Positions 44,951 through 54,708 of a stretch of 64,000 nt of DNA are shown here, piece by piece. The position numbers and the translations under genes were made by a program. This stretch comes from Oceanisphaera psychrotolerans. Lineage in GTDB: Bacteria > Pseudomonadota > Gammaproteobacteria > Enterobacterales > Aeromonadaceae. The notes beneath the pieces are model-generated. The model was given only the letters and a program-made list of their open reading frames with translations, was not told the DNA's origin and searched no databases. Numbering within the stretch: position 1 is the first letter of the stretch; each line of letters begins with the position of its first letter. The stretch covers positions 62,001 to 126,000 of the forward strand of contig NZ_MDKE01000011.1 in assembly GCF_001870485.1 (NCBI RefSeq). The letters run 5' to 3'.

Positions 44951-45896
44951 GTTTGGCTATCCACTTGATGTTATTGCTGATGAATTACTGGTTACTGTCT
45001 GGATACCCGCACCGATACTCCCGTTTTATTCCGATTCCCAGGCTCATGACCCGAACAGCTCATGCGGAGCCGCATTTTCGCATGTAACGCGTTGACGTTA
45101 AACCTTGGGACCGCTGCCCATGGCAAGCACGGTGTCGAGCATGGTTTCCCTGTGATCGGGCCGACACGGTATCGATGAGCGCGCCGGTGTATGGCAAGTC
45201 CCGAATTCACCTCGCCCGCTGAAATGACAATAAGCTCGCAAGCCTCCAAACGGTACTTTTACCTGCAGGTTCAAGCCCGGAGTCGCTGAACAACGCCCCC
45301 GGTATGGCACTGGCACCCCGACCGCAGTGCGTATAAACCGAGATTATACATAGCATTAAATATATAAAATTGACGCATAATTGAAATTAAATGAAGCTGG
45401 AGTTCAAGGGAATGCAAGCACGATATATTCAGGGATTTTGACATGATGTCACTCCAGAACCTCATACCATTGTTGACCACCACTCGACGACAATCTGAAT
45501 CGCTCGATTTATTGGTCGCCGCAATAGCGTCTGCCGACGTCTGGCCAGAAATCCGCCACGAAGACCAGGCAGGGAAAGACACCGCTGGCATCGTGCATAT
45601 CGCGATCAAAGCCAGTAAATCATCAAGGCCTTCCGCCCAGGCTATCTTCACCGGTAACAACATTCCGGCCATTCAAGAATGCGCATGGCCATCATTCTTT
45701 CCTCGCCATGACTTGAAATTCGGCAAACCATTTTTCTGACCAGAGGCACCTGAACTCCATCGACCCGAATAAGGGTAAAAAGAACGCTTAAACGGACGTA
45801 ACGACGCCCGTCGGGCAACTGCGTCTGTGACCTCTGCAAACATAGCGATATCAAATAGACCCGAGCCCCGCTCCACACCGCGAAGGATTTTTAACC
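44951..45896. other. 0.95-kb region without a recognisable gene
   Basis: No open frame here has a convincing start, Shine-Dalgarno or family motif. Short frames on both strands (for example 45443-45739 on plus, 45271-45672 on minus) look like chance or remnants. Base composition is mixed, with an AT-rich patch around 45335-45420. It separates pabA from the second catabolic island and probably contains the latter's promoter; it could be the eroded remains of an inserted sequence. Confidence 0.45.
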
Positions 45897-46523
45897 ATGA
45901 CCACAAAAGCCATGACCGCCGAGTTACTTAATATGTTGCTGCAGGTGGAAACCGCCACCCTTGGCCATGTGATTAGCGAGGGTTTTATGACCCCGGCGAT
46001 GCAGTGCGCCACTTCCGAACAACGTTGCTGTGGCCCGGCACTGACCGTATCGCTGCCGGAGGATGACGGCTACAGCCTGCCGCTGGCACTGCAACAGGCC
46101 AGTCCCGGGGACGTACTGGTGATCGAGCGGCTGAACGATGCTCGCCACGCCTGCTGGGGGGCAGTAATGACCGAAGCCGCCCTGCAAGCCGGGATCAGCG
46201 CCGTCGTTCTGGACGGCTACATCACCGATATCGGTGCCATTCGCGCAGCCGGACTGCCGGTATGGTGTAAGGGCCGCTCCCCGCTCACCACCAAGTCAGG
46301 CAAAACCGGCGGCAACGTCAACCAGGCGGTGACCTGCGACGGGGTACGGGTAACGCCGGGCGATATCGTACTGGCCGATGAGAACGGCGTGATGATCCTG
46401 CCAGCCTGGCAGGCCGAAGCGCTGGCCCGCCAAGCCTTGGCGATCCAGGCGCAGGAGCCCTTGATTATCGAAAGAATACACAACGGCGAGTCTCTCGCCA
46501 CGATTTACTACAGCCAACACTGA
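45897..46523 (+). CDS. RraA-like aldolase/decarboxylase family protein, copy 3
   Basis: A 208-residue RraA-fold protein, longer than the two copies at 15-22 kb and of the catabolic HMG-aldolase-like subtype. It has a helical N-terminus, ASPGDVLVIERLNDARHACWGAVMT with the metal-binding Gly/Glu region, and AVVLDGYITDIGAIRAAGLPVWCKG. In the last segment the usual RD pair is replaced by TD, so the active site may be altered. VTPGDIVLADENGVMILP is typical. First gene of the island, 62 bases ahead of the ABC binding protein; AAGGA lies before the ATG. It may cleave or decarboxylate an oxo-acid derived from the imported substrate. Confidence 0.78.
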   Translation: MTTKAMTAELLNMLLQVETATLGHVISEGFMTPAMQCATSEQRCCGPALTVSLPEDDGYSLPLALQQASPGDVLVIERLNDARHACWGAVMTEAALQAGISAVVLDGYITDIGAIRAAGLPVWCKGRSPLTTKSGKTGGNVNQAVTCDGVRVTPGDIVLADENGVMILPAWQAEALARQALAIQAQEPLIIERIHNGESLATIYYSQH

Positions 46524-46584
46524 GTTGCCGGCAACCTGATCTCAGGGTGATCGCCACCTGTCGACCTACAAACGGAGTGTAAAC

Positions 46585-48111
46585 ATGAAACTGGAACGTT
46601 CGATTCTGTCTACAGTATTGGGAGCCACACTGGCTTGTTCATCCCTCTATGCCTTGCCCGCCTTGGCCGACAAGGCTAATGACACCCTTAATGTAGCTTT
46701 CGCCGCTGAGCCGGAAGCGCTGGATACCTACAAAATTGCGGGCCGCGAAGGGCTGATCCTGGCGCGGCATATCTACGACGGTCTGCTTTACAAGGATCTG
46801 GATAGCGGAGAATTCAAGCCTGCCCTGGCCGAGTCCTGGCAATTCATCGACCCGATGACCATCGAGTTCAAGCTGCGCCATGGTGTCAAGTTTCACAACG
46901 GCGCGGACTTCTCCGCCGATGACGTGGTCACCACCCTCAATACCGTCATCAAACCCGATTACGGTACCCGTTACCAGATTTCGGTTGACTGGATCGACCA
47001 TGTGGAAAAGCTCGACGACTATAGCGTACGTATTCATATGGCCAAGCCCTTTGCCGGCGCCGTAGAGATGCTGGCCGATGCTCTGCCCATTTATCCCCAC
47101 GCATATTTTGTCGAAAAAGGCTCGGCCGGCATGTCGGCGATGCCGGTTGGCACCGGCCCTTACCGACTGGTAGAACAAACACCCGGTGTGCGGTACGTAC
47201 TGGAGCGCTTCGAGCAGCATTACTCTGACAGCCCCAAGGGTCAGCCGGCCATCAAGCACATCGTGGCCCGCACCATCCCGGAAATGAATACCCAGTACGC
47301 CGAGCTGATGTCCGGCAAACTGGACTGGATCTGGCGCATTCCGCCGGATCAGGCTGCGCAGCTGGAACGCCGGGTGAAGGTCGTCAATGCACCCATTATG
47401 CGCATCTCTTATGTGAACTTCGCCAGTTCGGCCAACAACAGCGCTTCCCCCATCAGCAACCCGCTGGTGCGCAAAGCCATTATTCATGCGGTCAACCGCG
47501 AGCAGATTGCCAGGGTATTTGGTGGTGAGGCCTCGGCCGTACTCAACTCTGCCTGCAACCCCGTCCAATTCGGTTGCGAACAGGACGTGGCCCGCTATGA
47601 ATACGATCCCGAACAGGCCAGAGCCTTGCTGAAAGAGGCTGGATACCCCGAAGGCTTCGAGCTGGATATGACCTTTGCCGCCATGCCTCGCCCGGTGGCT
47701 GAAGTCATCGCCGCCGAGCTGGACAAGGTGGGGATCCGACTCAAACTGAACGAAAACCAGTACGCCGCGGCAGTGCAGAAATGGCGCGAAGGCTCGGTTC
47801 CTGCACTGTTCTCCAACTGGGGCAGCTACGGTATTGGCGATGTGGCGTTCATCCTGTCCAACTTCTTCGGTGGAGGCGAGGATGATCAGATTAACGATCC
47901 GGAAGTCGCCGCCCTGCTGCAAGCGGCCGATACCGCCAACGACCGTGAACTGCGCCAGTCCAACTACAGCCAGGCGCTGAAGAAGATCGCCGACGAAGCC
48001 TACTGGATGCCAATGTACAACTTCAATATCAACTACGGCTTGTCTGCCGATCTGAACTTTACCCCTCACCCCGACGAGTTTGCCCGCTGGTGGTTAGCCA
48101 GCTGGAAGTAA
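46585..48111 (+). CDS. ABC transporter substrate-binding protein, peptide/nickel/opine type (family 5)
   Basis: A 508-residue periplasmic protein with a signal peptide (LSTVLGATLACSSLYALPA, cleavage near ALADKA; no lipobox in the correct place). The SBP_bac_5 signature lies around LAESWQFIDPMTIEFKLRHG and VKFHNGADFSADDVV. It captures a peptide-like or other bulky amide/opine ligand for the permeases encoded next. GGAG precedes the ATG. The ligand is not readable; the downstream M20 amidohydrolase suggests an amide- or carbamoyl-bearing compound. Confidence 0.92.
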   Translation: MKLERSILSTVLGATLACSSLYALPALADKANDTLNVAFAAEPEALDTYKIAGREGLILARHIYDGLLYKDLDSGEFKPALAESWQFIDPMTIEFKLRHGVKFHNGADFSADDVVTTLNTVIKPDYGTRYQISVDWIDHVEKLDDYSVRIHMAKPFAGAVEMLADALPIYPHAYFVEKGSAGMSAMPVGTGPYRLVEQTPGVRYVLERFEQHYSDSPKGQPAIKHIVARTIPEMNTQYAELMSGKLDWIWRIPPDQAAQLERRVKVVNAPIMRISYVNFASSANNSASPISNPLVRKAIIHAVNREQIARVFGGEASAVLNSACNPVQFGCEQDVARYEYDPEQARALLKEAGYPEGFELDMTFAAMPRPVAEVIAAELDKVGIRLKLNENQYAAAVQKWREGSVPALFSNWGSYGIGDVAFILSNFFGGGEDDQINDPEVAALLQAADTANDRELRQSNYSQALKKIADEAYWMPMYNFNINYGLSADLNFTPHPDEFARWWLASWK

Positions 48112-48174
48112 GGAAATAGGAGTGCGGTCGGCTGCGGCCGTACTCCCTGCGTCAGTCCAAAGTGAGTACATCCT

Positions 48175-49092
48175 ATGTTGAGATTTCTACTGAGACGGCT
48201 GCTGGTCGCCCTGCTGGTCGCCCTGGCCGTTTCCTCCATCAGCTTTTCGCTGGCGTACCTGTCCGGCGATCCGGCCATTGCCATTGCCGGTGCCGGCGGC
48301 AGTGCCAAGGATGCCGCACTGATCCGCGAACTCTACGGTTTTGATCGTCCCATTGTTGTGCAATATGCCGACTGGATAGTACAGGCCCTGCAAGGCAATC
48401 TGGGAACCAGCTACTACTTCAGCATGCCGGTCAGCCAGATTATCGCCGAACGCATTCCGGTCACCCTACTGCTCGGCACCGCCTCCTTCATCGTGGCGAT
48501 GCTGCTCGCTCTGCCGCTGGGAATTATCGCGGCCCTGAAACCCAATGGCCTGCTCGATCGCATTGCCCTGTTGATCGCCGTGTCCGGCCAGGCCATACCC
48601 AGTTTCTGGCTGGGGCTGATCCTGATTGTGGTGTTCGGTGTCTGGCTGGATCTGGTGCCCATTTCCGGCGCCGACAGCTGGACCGGCTTTATCCTGCCGG
48701 TCGTGGTGCTGAGTTACTATGCACTGCCGGCGCTGATGCGACTGATGCGCGCCAGCATGATCGACGTGCTTCAGGCCAATTATATCCGCACTGCCCGCTC
48801 CAAGGGGCTGGGCACAACGACGGTTATTCTGGGTCATGCGCTACGCAACGCCGTGCTGCCTCTGGTATCGGTCGCGGCGGTACAACTGGGGATATTGCTG
48901 TCCGGATCCATCGTGATTGAAAGCGTATTTGCCCTCAACGGCCTGGGACGGCTGGCCTGGGAATCCCTGCTGCGCAGTGATCTGGCTGTGGTCCAGGGCA
49001 TCATCCTGATCCTGTCACTGGTCTATGTGCTGCTCACCACTCTGGCCGATCTGATCAATGCCTGGCTCGACCCACGAATTCGGGAGGCCTGA
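48175..49092 (+). CDS. ABC transporter permease, DppB type
   Basis: A 305-residue inner-membrane protein with six helices. It has the family's N-terminus (LRFLLRRLLVALLVALAV), the conserved cytoplasmic loop RTARSKGLGTTTVILGHALRNA (EAA motif, couples to the ATPase), and VIESVFALNGLGRLAWESL. Its stop overlaps the next permease start by one base. Confidence 0.92.
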   Translation: MLRFLLRRLLVALLVALAVSSISFSLAYLSGDPAIAIAGAGGSAKDAALIRELYGFDRPIVVQYADWIVQALQGNLGTSYYFSMPVSQIIAERIPVTLLLGTASFIVAMLLALPLGIIAALKPNGLLDRIALLIAVSGQAIPSFWLGLILIVVFGVWLDLVPISGADSWTGFILPVVVLSYYALPALMRLMRASMIDVLQANYIRTARSKGLGTTTVILGHALRNAVLPLVSVAAVQLGILLSGSIVIESVFALNGLGRLAWESLLRSDLAVVQGIILILSLVYVLLTTLADLINAWLDPRIREA

Positions 49093-49994
49093 TGATGACA
49101 ACTCCGAAAATGCTTACTCTGAATACATCCGTTGACACCCCGTCACAACGCCGGCACTGGCTGACACGCTGGAAACAAAGCAGCATCCTGATCGGCGGCG
49201 GTATTCTGCTGTTGCTGGTACTGATCGCCCTGTTTGCACCCTTGCTGGCACCCTATGAGCCGACGCTGCAGAATCTGGAGCACCGTTTCTCCCTGCCGTT
49301 CTGGATGGAAGGGGCTGATCCGGCTCATCTGCTCGGTACCGATCATCTGGGACGCGACTATCTGTCACGGCTGATTTACGGCGCCCGGATTTCGCTGGGC
49401 ATCGGTTGCAGCGTGGTGGTGGTGGCTGCGGTCATCGGTACCAGCCTGGGGCTGCTGGCCGGCTACTTCGGCGGCCGGGTGGATATGCTGATCAGTTTCC
49501 TGATCACCACCCGGTTATCACTGCCCATCGTACTGGTTGCGTTGGCGGCGGTAGCTCTCAAGGGGGCCTCGCTCACCACCCTGGTCACGGTGCTGAGTCT
49601 GCTGGTCTGGGATCAATTTGCCATTGTCGCCCGCACCGGCAGCCAGACAATTCGCGAACAGGAATATATCCGGGCGGCCCGGGCAACCGGCGCCTCGCAC
49701 CTGCGCATCATGCTGCGTGAAATCCTGCCCAATCTGCGCAGCACCCTGATAGTGATCGCCACCCTGGAAATGGCCAATGTCATTCTATTGGAGTCGGCAC
49801 TGTCATTTCTGGGCCTGGGTGTCCGCCCACCCACTCCCTCCTGGGGCCTGATGATTGCCGAGGGTCGCGACAGCATACTGTTTGATTCCTGGCTGATCGC
49901 CCTGCCCGGCGGCGCACTCTGCCTGCTGGTGCTGGCGGTCAATCTGTTTGGCGACGGTTTGAGAGATATTACCGGTAAGGAGGCTAAACGATGA
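49092..49994 (+). CDS. ABC transporter permease, DppC type
   Basis: A 300-residue membrane partner of the DppB-like permease. N-terminal cytoplasmic region, HLLGTDHLGRDYLSRLIYGAR typical of DppC/OppC, and an EAA loop YIRAARATGASHLRIMLREI. A second ATG at 49095 is equally possible. Overlaps the preceding gene by one base and the next by four (ATGA). Confidence 0.92.
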   Translation: MMTTPKMLTLNTSVDTPSQRRHWLTRWKQSSILIGGGILLLLVLIALFAPLLAPYEPTLQNLEHRFSLPFWMEGADPAHLLGTDHLGRDYLSRLIYGARISLGIGCSVVVVAAVIGTSLGLLAGYFGGRVDMLISFLITTRLSLPIVLVALAAVALKGASLTTLVTVLSLLVWDQFAIVARTGSQTIREQEYIRAARATGASHLRIMLREILPNLRSTLIVIATLEMANVILLESALSFLGLGVRPPTPSWGLMIAEGRDSILFDSWLIALPGGALCLLVLAVNLFGDGLRDITGKEAKR

Positions 49995-50842
49995 AAACCG
50001 TGCTTGAGGTCGAGGAGCTGACCGTCGATATTCCCACCGAGCAGGGCGAGGTACACGCCGTGAAAGGGGTCAGCTTCAATCTGAACGAGGGAGAAACCCT
50101 CTGCCTGGTCGGCGAATCCGGCAGCGGCAAGTCGATGACCGCCCTGTCGATAATCGGGCTGCAAACGCCCAAGGCCAGGATTGGGGCCAAGCGGCTGACT
50201 TTGCTGGGCAAACCGTTGCATACCCTGTCTCAGCGCCAGCTCGATCAGATCCGCGGCAAGGACATCGCCATTATCTTTCAGGATCCGATGACGGCCCTGA
50301 ACCCGACCCTGACCATTGAACGGCAAATGATCGAAGGCATGATGCGTCATGAAGGCGTCAACCGGCGTACCGCCCGGGAGCGGGCCATAGACCTGCTCAA
50401 CAAGGTCGGCATCCCCCAAGCGGCGGAACGGCTGTACCAGTATCCCCACCAGTTTTCCGGGGGCCAGCGCCAGCGCATCATGATCGCCATGGCACTGATG
50501 GGTAAACCATCGCTGCTCATCGCCGACGAGCCTACCACCGCCCTCGATGTGACCATACAGGCACAAATCCTGGAACTGATCCGCTCGCTGAGCCAGCAGC
50601 TTAATTTTTCGCTGCTGATGATTACCCATGACTTCGGCGTGGTGTCGGCGATGGCCGACAAGGTCTGCGTCATGTATCAGGGTGAAATCGTTGAGTCGGG
50701 AACGGCCCGGGAAGTACTTGAACACCCCCGACATCCCTATACCCAGGGGCTGATTGCCTGCATTCCGGTCCCCGGCCGTACAGCACCGGGCTCCCGGCTG
50801 CCGGTGATTGAGCACCCCCTGTTATTGAAGGAGCAGCCATGA
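49991..50842 (+). CDS. ABC transporter ATP-binding protein, DppD type
   Basis: 283 residues with Walker A GESGSGKS, Q-loop FQDPMTALNP, signature FSGGQRQR, Walker B LLIADEPTTALD and switch His in MITHDFG. One of two ATPases powering the importer. Shorter than Dpp proteins of enteric bacteria: the C-terminal oligopeptide-transporter extension is limited to about 40 residues (HPYTQGLIACIPVPG). Confidence 0.92.
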   Translation: MKTVLEVEELTVDIPTEQGEVHAVKGVSFNLNEGETLCLVGESGSGKSMTALSIIGLQTPKARIGAKRLTLLGKPLHTLSQRQLDQIRGKDIAIIFQDPMTALNPTLTIERQMIEGMMRHEGVNRRTARERAIDLLNKVGIPQAAERLYQYPHQFSGGQRQRIMIAMALMGKPSLLIADEPTTALDVTIQAQILELIRSLSQQLNFSLLMITHDFGVVSAMADKVCVMYQGEIVESGTAREVLEHPRHPYTQGLIACIPVPGRTAPGSRLPVIEHPLLLKEQP

Positions 50843-51645
50843 TGTCCCGGCAAACCCCGGATCCGATACTCGACATCCGCCATGTCAGCCGTACCTACAC
50901 GATTTCTGGCGGACTGCTGAAACCGGCCCGCCGCGTACGGGCACTGCAGGATGTTTCCATCCGCCTCGAACGCGGACAAACCCTCGGGCTGGTCGGTGAG
51001 TCCGGCTGCGGCAAAAGTACTCTGGCCAGCATCATGCTCGGCCTGAACCGGCCCGACAACGGCGAGGTGCTGATCAATGACCAGCCGGTGCTGTCCCTGG
51101 GCAGGCTTGAACGATCACGGTTGATACAGCCGGTTTTTCAGGATCCCTATTCCTCCCTGAATCCTTCGTTCAGCGTGTTTGATACCCTGATGCAGCCACT
51201 GTGCATTCACCATCTCCATGCCGGCGAGCGTGCTCAAAAGGTATTGAGCATGCTCGACAAGGTCGGCTTTCCCCGACGTCTGGCCAATGCCTATCCCGGT
51301 GAATTATCGGGCGGACAATGCCAGCGCGTCGCCATTGCCCGGGCCCTGATCCTGAATCCACCGCTGCTGATCTGCGATGAACCAACCAGTGCCCTCGACG
51401 TCTCTGTGCAGGCTCAGGTGATCAATCTGCTGCTGGAACTGAAGCAGGAGTTCCGGCTGTCGATGGTGTTTATCAGCCACAACCTTGCGGTGGTCGAGCA
51501 CCTTGCCGACAAGGTGTGTGTGATGTATCAGGGGCAGGTCGTCGAGCAGGCCTCCCGCCAGGCACTGTTCGCCGCTCCCGGACATGAGTACACCCGAAAG
51601 CTATTGTCCGCCACCCTGCTGCCGGTATCCGGAGCCAGGGTGTAG
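50839..51645 (+). CDS. ABC transporter ATP-binding protein, DppF type
   Basis: 268 residues with Walker A GESGCGKS, FQDPYSSLNPSFSV, signature LSGGQCQR (Cys instead of the common Arg at one position), Walker B LLICDEPTSALD and the switch HNLAVV. Second ATPase of the importer, overlapping dppD by four bases. Last gene of the ABC operon, with a hairpin after it. Confidence 0.92.
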   Translation: MMSRQTPDPILDIRHVSRTYTISGGLLKPARRVRALQDVSIRLERGQTLGLVGESGCGKSTLASIMLGLNRPDNGEVLINDQPVLSLGRLERSRLIQPVFQDPYSSLNPSFSVFDTLMQPLCIHHLHAGERAQKVLSMLDKVGFPRRLANAYPGELSGGQCQRVAIARALILNPPLLICDEPTSALDVSVQAQVINLLLELKQEFRLSMVFISHNLAVVEHLADKVCVMYQGQVVEQASRQALFAAPGHEYTRKLLSATLLPVSGARV

Positions 51646-51699
51646 TACCGAGTATTGTCATGATCGTGCCGGCCGCTGCATCGGGCCGGTCACTTCCCT

Positions 51700-51724
51700 C
51701 CGCCCGGCACTGGTTGCCGGGCGG
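51700..51724 (+). terminator. hairpin terminator after the ABC operon
   Basis: A 10-bp stem (CCGCCCGGCA with TGCCGGGCGG, 51700-51709 and 51715-51724), a 5-base loop, then GTATTT. It lies 54 bases past the last ABC gene. Confidence 0.65.
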
Positions 51725-51942
51725 GTATTTGGCGCGCCCGGTATCGCACCACGACCGAGGCCCGCCCCTCCCTCCTCCCTGGCAAAAAATGATATAACCC
51801 TTGGCAATGACAACAAAAACAGAGCGCCCGTAAACCAGGTCGTCTTTGCGGGACGGGCTCCGAACGGCCGCGTGACCCTGGCGGTATATTCGTCGGTTAT
51901 TTGAAATACCCGGCATCATTCAGACCATTGAGGCCAAACAGC

Positions 51943-52899
51943 ATGCGCCCCATACACGATACCCTCGACTGGAACCTGCTCCGCAGTTTCATGACCATAG
52001 TGCAGGAACGAAGCGTCAGCCGCGCTGCCGCACGCCTTCACCTGTCCCAGCCGGCGGTCAGCCTGGCGCTCAAACGCCTTGAAGAGCGTCTGGGTCAGAG
52101 CCTGATAGAGCGCGGCAGCCGCAGCTTCCGGGTGACCAAGGCAGGCGAGCTGGTCTATCGTGAGGCTGTGGAGATTTATGCCAATGTGGCCAGACTCAGT
52201 GTGGCCGTCAACGAGTCCCGTCCGGAGGTCGCCGGTAATATCCATCTGCTGGCGGTCAGCGGAATCCAGATCCCGTTTCTGGATCGGGTACTCAAGGACT
52301 TCCATCAACAGCACCCCTATATCACCTGCAACATCGATGTCATGTCCAGCATCGAGGTGCAGCAGGCCTTACTGCAGAAAAGCGGCACCGTCGGCATCTG
52401 CCTGATGAACCATGATGTGGACGGGCTTCAGTCCCAGGTGTTGGCTCGTCAGCTTTACCGTTTCTATTGCGGCCACACCCACAGGTTCTTCGGCAAGGAC
52501 AACCTGAGCCTGGAAGAAATGCAGCACGAGCCGCTGGTATCATTCAGCAGCGCCCAGCTGGATGGCGTCTTGTCGGCACTGGCGGTATTTTGTGCCAATC
52601 ACCACCTGTCGGGCGAGGTAATGGCCCAGTCAAGCAGCCTTGATGACATAAAAAGAATGGTCAGGGCGGGCTGGGGGATAGGCTGCCTGCCAGAACATAC
52701 CGTCACCGCCGATGTGGAGCAGGGAAAGCTGTGGCCCCTTCCCCCTTATGACGGGGTCGCCGACATCGATATGCACCTGATCTGGCACCAGGATGCCCGC
52801 TTTGGTCTTGCCGAACAGACCTTTTTCGATTTTTTTCAGAATGCCCTGGCACGCGTTCCTCTGGAGAAACGCCTGGAGGAACAGAATGATATCCGTTGA
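51943..52899 (+). CDS. LysR-family regulator of the second island
   Basis: 318 residues from the ATG at 51943 (GAGG upstream; an in-frame TTG at 51901 is less likely). The N-terminal helix-turn-helix has FMTIVQERSVSRAAARLHLSQPAVSLALKRLEERLG. The effector domain follows. It sits between the ABC operon and the TRAP genes, all on the same strand, and is the natural regulator of one or both. The effector is unknown. Confidence 0.88.
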   Translation: MRPIHDTLDWNLLRSFMTIVQERSVSRAAARLHLSQPAVSLALKRLEERLGQSLIERGSRSFRVTKAGELVYREAVEIYANVARLSVAVNESRPEVAGNIHLLAVSGIQIPFLDRVLKDFHQQHPYITCNIDVMSSIEVQQALLQKSGTVGICLMNHDVDGLQSQVLARQLYRFYCGHTHRFFGKDNLSLEEMQHEPLVSFSSAQLDGVLSALAVFCANHHLSGEVMAQSSSLDDIKRMVRAGWGIGCLPEHTVTADVEQGKLWPLPPYDGVADIDMHLIWHQDARFGLAEQTFFDFFQNALARVPLEKRLEEQNDIR

Positions 52900-53195
52900 T
52901 TGACGGCTCCACTGCTCCCTTGCCCCTTCAGCCCTCCCGTTAGCTCTCCCCCACATTTCCCGCCGCACACCACCAGACACCGTCTTCCCGGTGGTCTGGC
53001 GGTGGCCGGCTCTATGCCTGTAACCCGAAACTGGCTCCGTCGCCTCGCTCATCCGGAAGCCATCAACCATAAACCAGATAAATACATGGTATTAAAAATG
53101 GCAAATTGTTTTATGTTTCGTAAATGTCAAAGATGAGTGTGCTGCTCATTGAAGAACAGCAGGACACTGATTCAACCAGACCTAGGTGACATGAC
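52900..53195. other. spacer between LysR gene and TRAP operon
   Basis: About 300 bases. An imperfect hairpin at about 52967-53002 (CCACCAGACACCG against CGGTGGTCTGG, one bulge) may end the LysR transcript. The AT-rich second half presumably carries the TRAP promoter. No operator can be named. Confidence 0.45.
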
Positions 53196-54173
53196 ATGGA
53201 AAAGAAACGTTTATCACTCTGCATCGGCGCAGCCTTATTAACTGCGGCCACCTCAACGCAAGCCCTGGATATCAAACTGGGCCATGTACTGCCCACCACC
53301 CACAGCTGGAACATCGCAGCAGAAGGGTTTGCCAAAGACGTTACTGAAGCAACCGAAGGTCGTGTCAACATCACGGTGTTCCCCAGTGGCCAGCTGGGAA
53401 ATGAAAAAACCATGATTGAGGGCATGCAAATCGGTAGCGTACACGCCGCTGTCATTGGCTGTGGTTCCTTCCAGTCCATCGAACCCAGATTCGGCATCGC
53501 GGAACTGCCCTATTCCTGGGAACAACGAGAAGATGCCTATGCCGCCTATGATGGCGAGCTGGGCGATGCGCTCGAAGAGATGGCGATCCAGAAAAACCTG
53601 CGGATTATCTCATGGTGGGAAAACGGCTTCCGTCATGTCACCAACAATCGCGGCCCCATCACCAGCCCGCAAGACCTGAGCAACCTCAAGATCCGGGTCA
53701 CCCCCGATAAAATGCGTCTGGACACCTTCTCGGCCCTGGGAGCCAGCCCCGCACCACTGGCCTTTGGCGAGCTCTATTCGGCCCTGCAGCAAGGGGTGTT
53801 TGATGCTCAGGAAAACCCGCTGTCCATCATCTATTCCTCGTCATTCAACGAAGTTCAGGACTATGTCTCCCTCACAGGACATGTCTGGGCCCCCGCCTGT
53901 CTGACCGTTACCAACTTCACCTGGAAGCAGATTTCTCCGGAAGATCAGCTGATCGTGCAGGAGATGGCGTCCCGCTGGAGAGATACGCAACGCGAAATGA
54001 CCCGGCAGGACGATGAAGCACTTATCGGCAAACTGGAAGAGAAAGGCATGAAAGTCAACGATGTCGATCGTGCCCCTTTCCAGAATGCCGTCAGCGGCAT
54101 CTGGCAGCAATATGCCTCCGTATTCGGGCAAGATCTGATGGACATTGTCGAGCGCTATCGTAGTGCCAAGTGA
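53196..54173 (+). CDS. TRAP transporter solute-binding protein, DctP family (second system)
   Basis: 325 residues with a signal peptide (LSLCIGAALLTAATSTQALD, cleavage near TQALD) and the DctP fold: LGHVLPTTHSWNIAAEGFAK, VFPSGQLGNEKTMIEGMQIG, the arginine segment LSNLKIRVTPDK, and FGELYSALQQGVFDAQENPL. Distinct from the TRAP receptor at 29.8 kb. It likely binds an anionic organic acid; the substrate is presumably the same as, or a breakdown product of, the compound handled by the downstream enzymes. Confidence 0.92.
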   Translation: MEKKRLSLCIGAALLTAATSTQALDIKLGHVLPTTHSWNIAAEGFAKDVTEATEGRVNITVFPSGQLGNEKTMIEGMQIGSVHAAVIGCGSFQSIEPRFGIAELPYSWEQREDAYAAYDGELGDALEEMAIQKNLRIISWWENGFRHVTNNRGPITSPQDLSNLKIRVTPDKMRLDTFSALGASPAPLAFGELYSALQQGVFDAQENPLSIIYSSSFNEVQDYVSLTGHVWAPACLTVTNFTWKQISPEDQLIVQEMASRWRDTQREMTRQDDEALIGKLEEKGMKVNDVDRAPFQNAVSGIWQQYASVFGQDLMDIVERYRSAK

Positions 54174-54180
54174 GGTCAAC

Positions 54181-54708
54181 ATGCTTACCAGACTAGCCTC
54201 AGCGATCAACGATGCCGGTCATTGCGGTAAGACCAGAATGCTGACCCGGATTGCCGCCGTGATCGGCTGCGTCTGTCACGGGTTGGCTGCCGCCGGCGTC
54301 GCCACGCTGGCGGCGCTGGTCAGCTATGTGGTCTTCATGCGCTGGGTGATCGGCCAGCCGCCTCACTGGGCTGAAGAACTACCGCAGCTGATCCTGCTCT
54401 GGTCCACGCTGCTGGGCGCCGTGGCCTGCTCTTATCACCGCTCGCATCTCAGTGCCGGCCTGTTACCTCTGGTTGTTCGATCGGCTCGATGGCTGAAGGT
54501 ATTTACCCACATCGGCGACGTTCTGGTGCTGATCATGCTGCTGATGATCACCAAGGCGGGGTGGGCGCTGGCCATGCTGACCATGAGCCAGACCACCACG
54601 GCCCTGCAAATCCCGGCCGGGATCAGTTACCTCGCGGTACCCGTAGGCTGTGCCGCCATGGCACTGGTCCAATTCATCCACTTGTTTACTCGGGGAGACT
54701 CACAATGA
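54181..54708 (+). CDS. TRAP transporter small permease, DctQ family (second system)
   Basis: A 175-residue membrane protein with four hydrophobic helices and the pattern GQPPHWAEELPQLILLWSTLLGA typical of DctQ. The ATG at 54181 follows GAGG; a longer in-frame ATG at 54145 lies inside dctP. The stop overlaps dctM by four bases. Confidence 0.88.
   Translation: MLTRLASAINDAGHCGKTRMLTRIAAVIGCVCHGLAAAGVATLAALVSYVVFMRWVIGQPPHWAEELPQLILLWSTLLGAVACSYHRSHLSAGLLPLVVRSARWLKVFTHIGDVLVLIMLLMITKAGWALAMLTMSQTTTALQIPAGISYLAVPVGCAAMALVQFIHLFTRGDSQ

Noticed and set aside
45271-45906. Minus-strand fragments that could be an ISAs1-like transposase remnant
   Set aside because: A short DLLALIAIC-like stretch hints at a transposase N-terminus, but the surrounding motifs and their spacing do not fit, so no mobile element is called.
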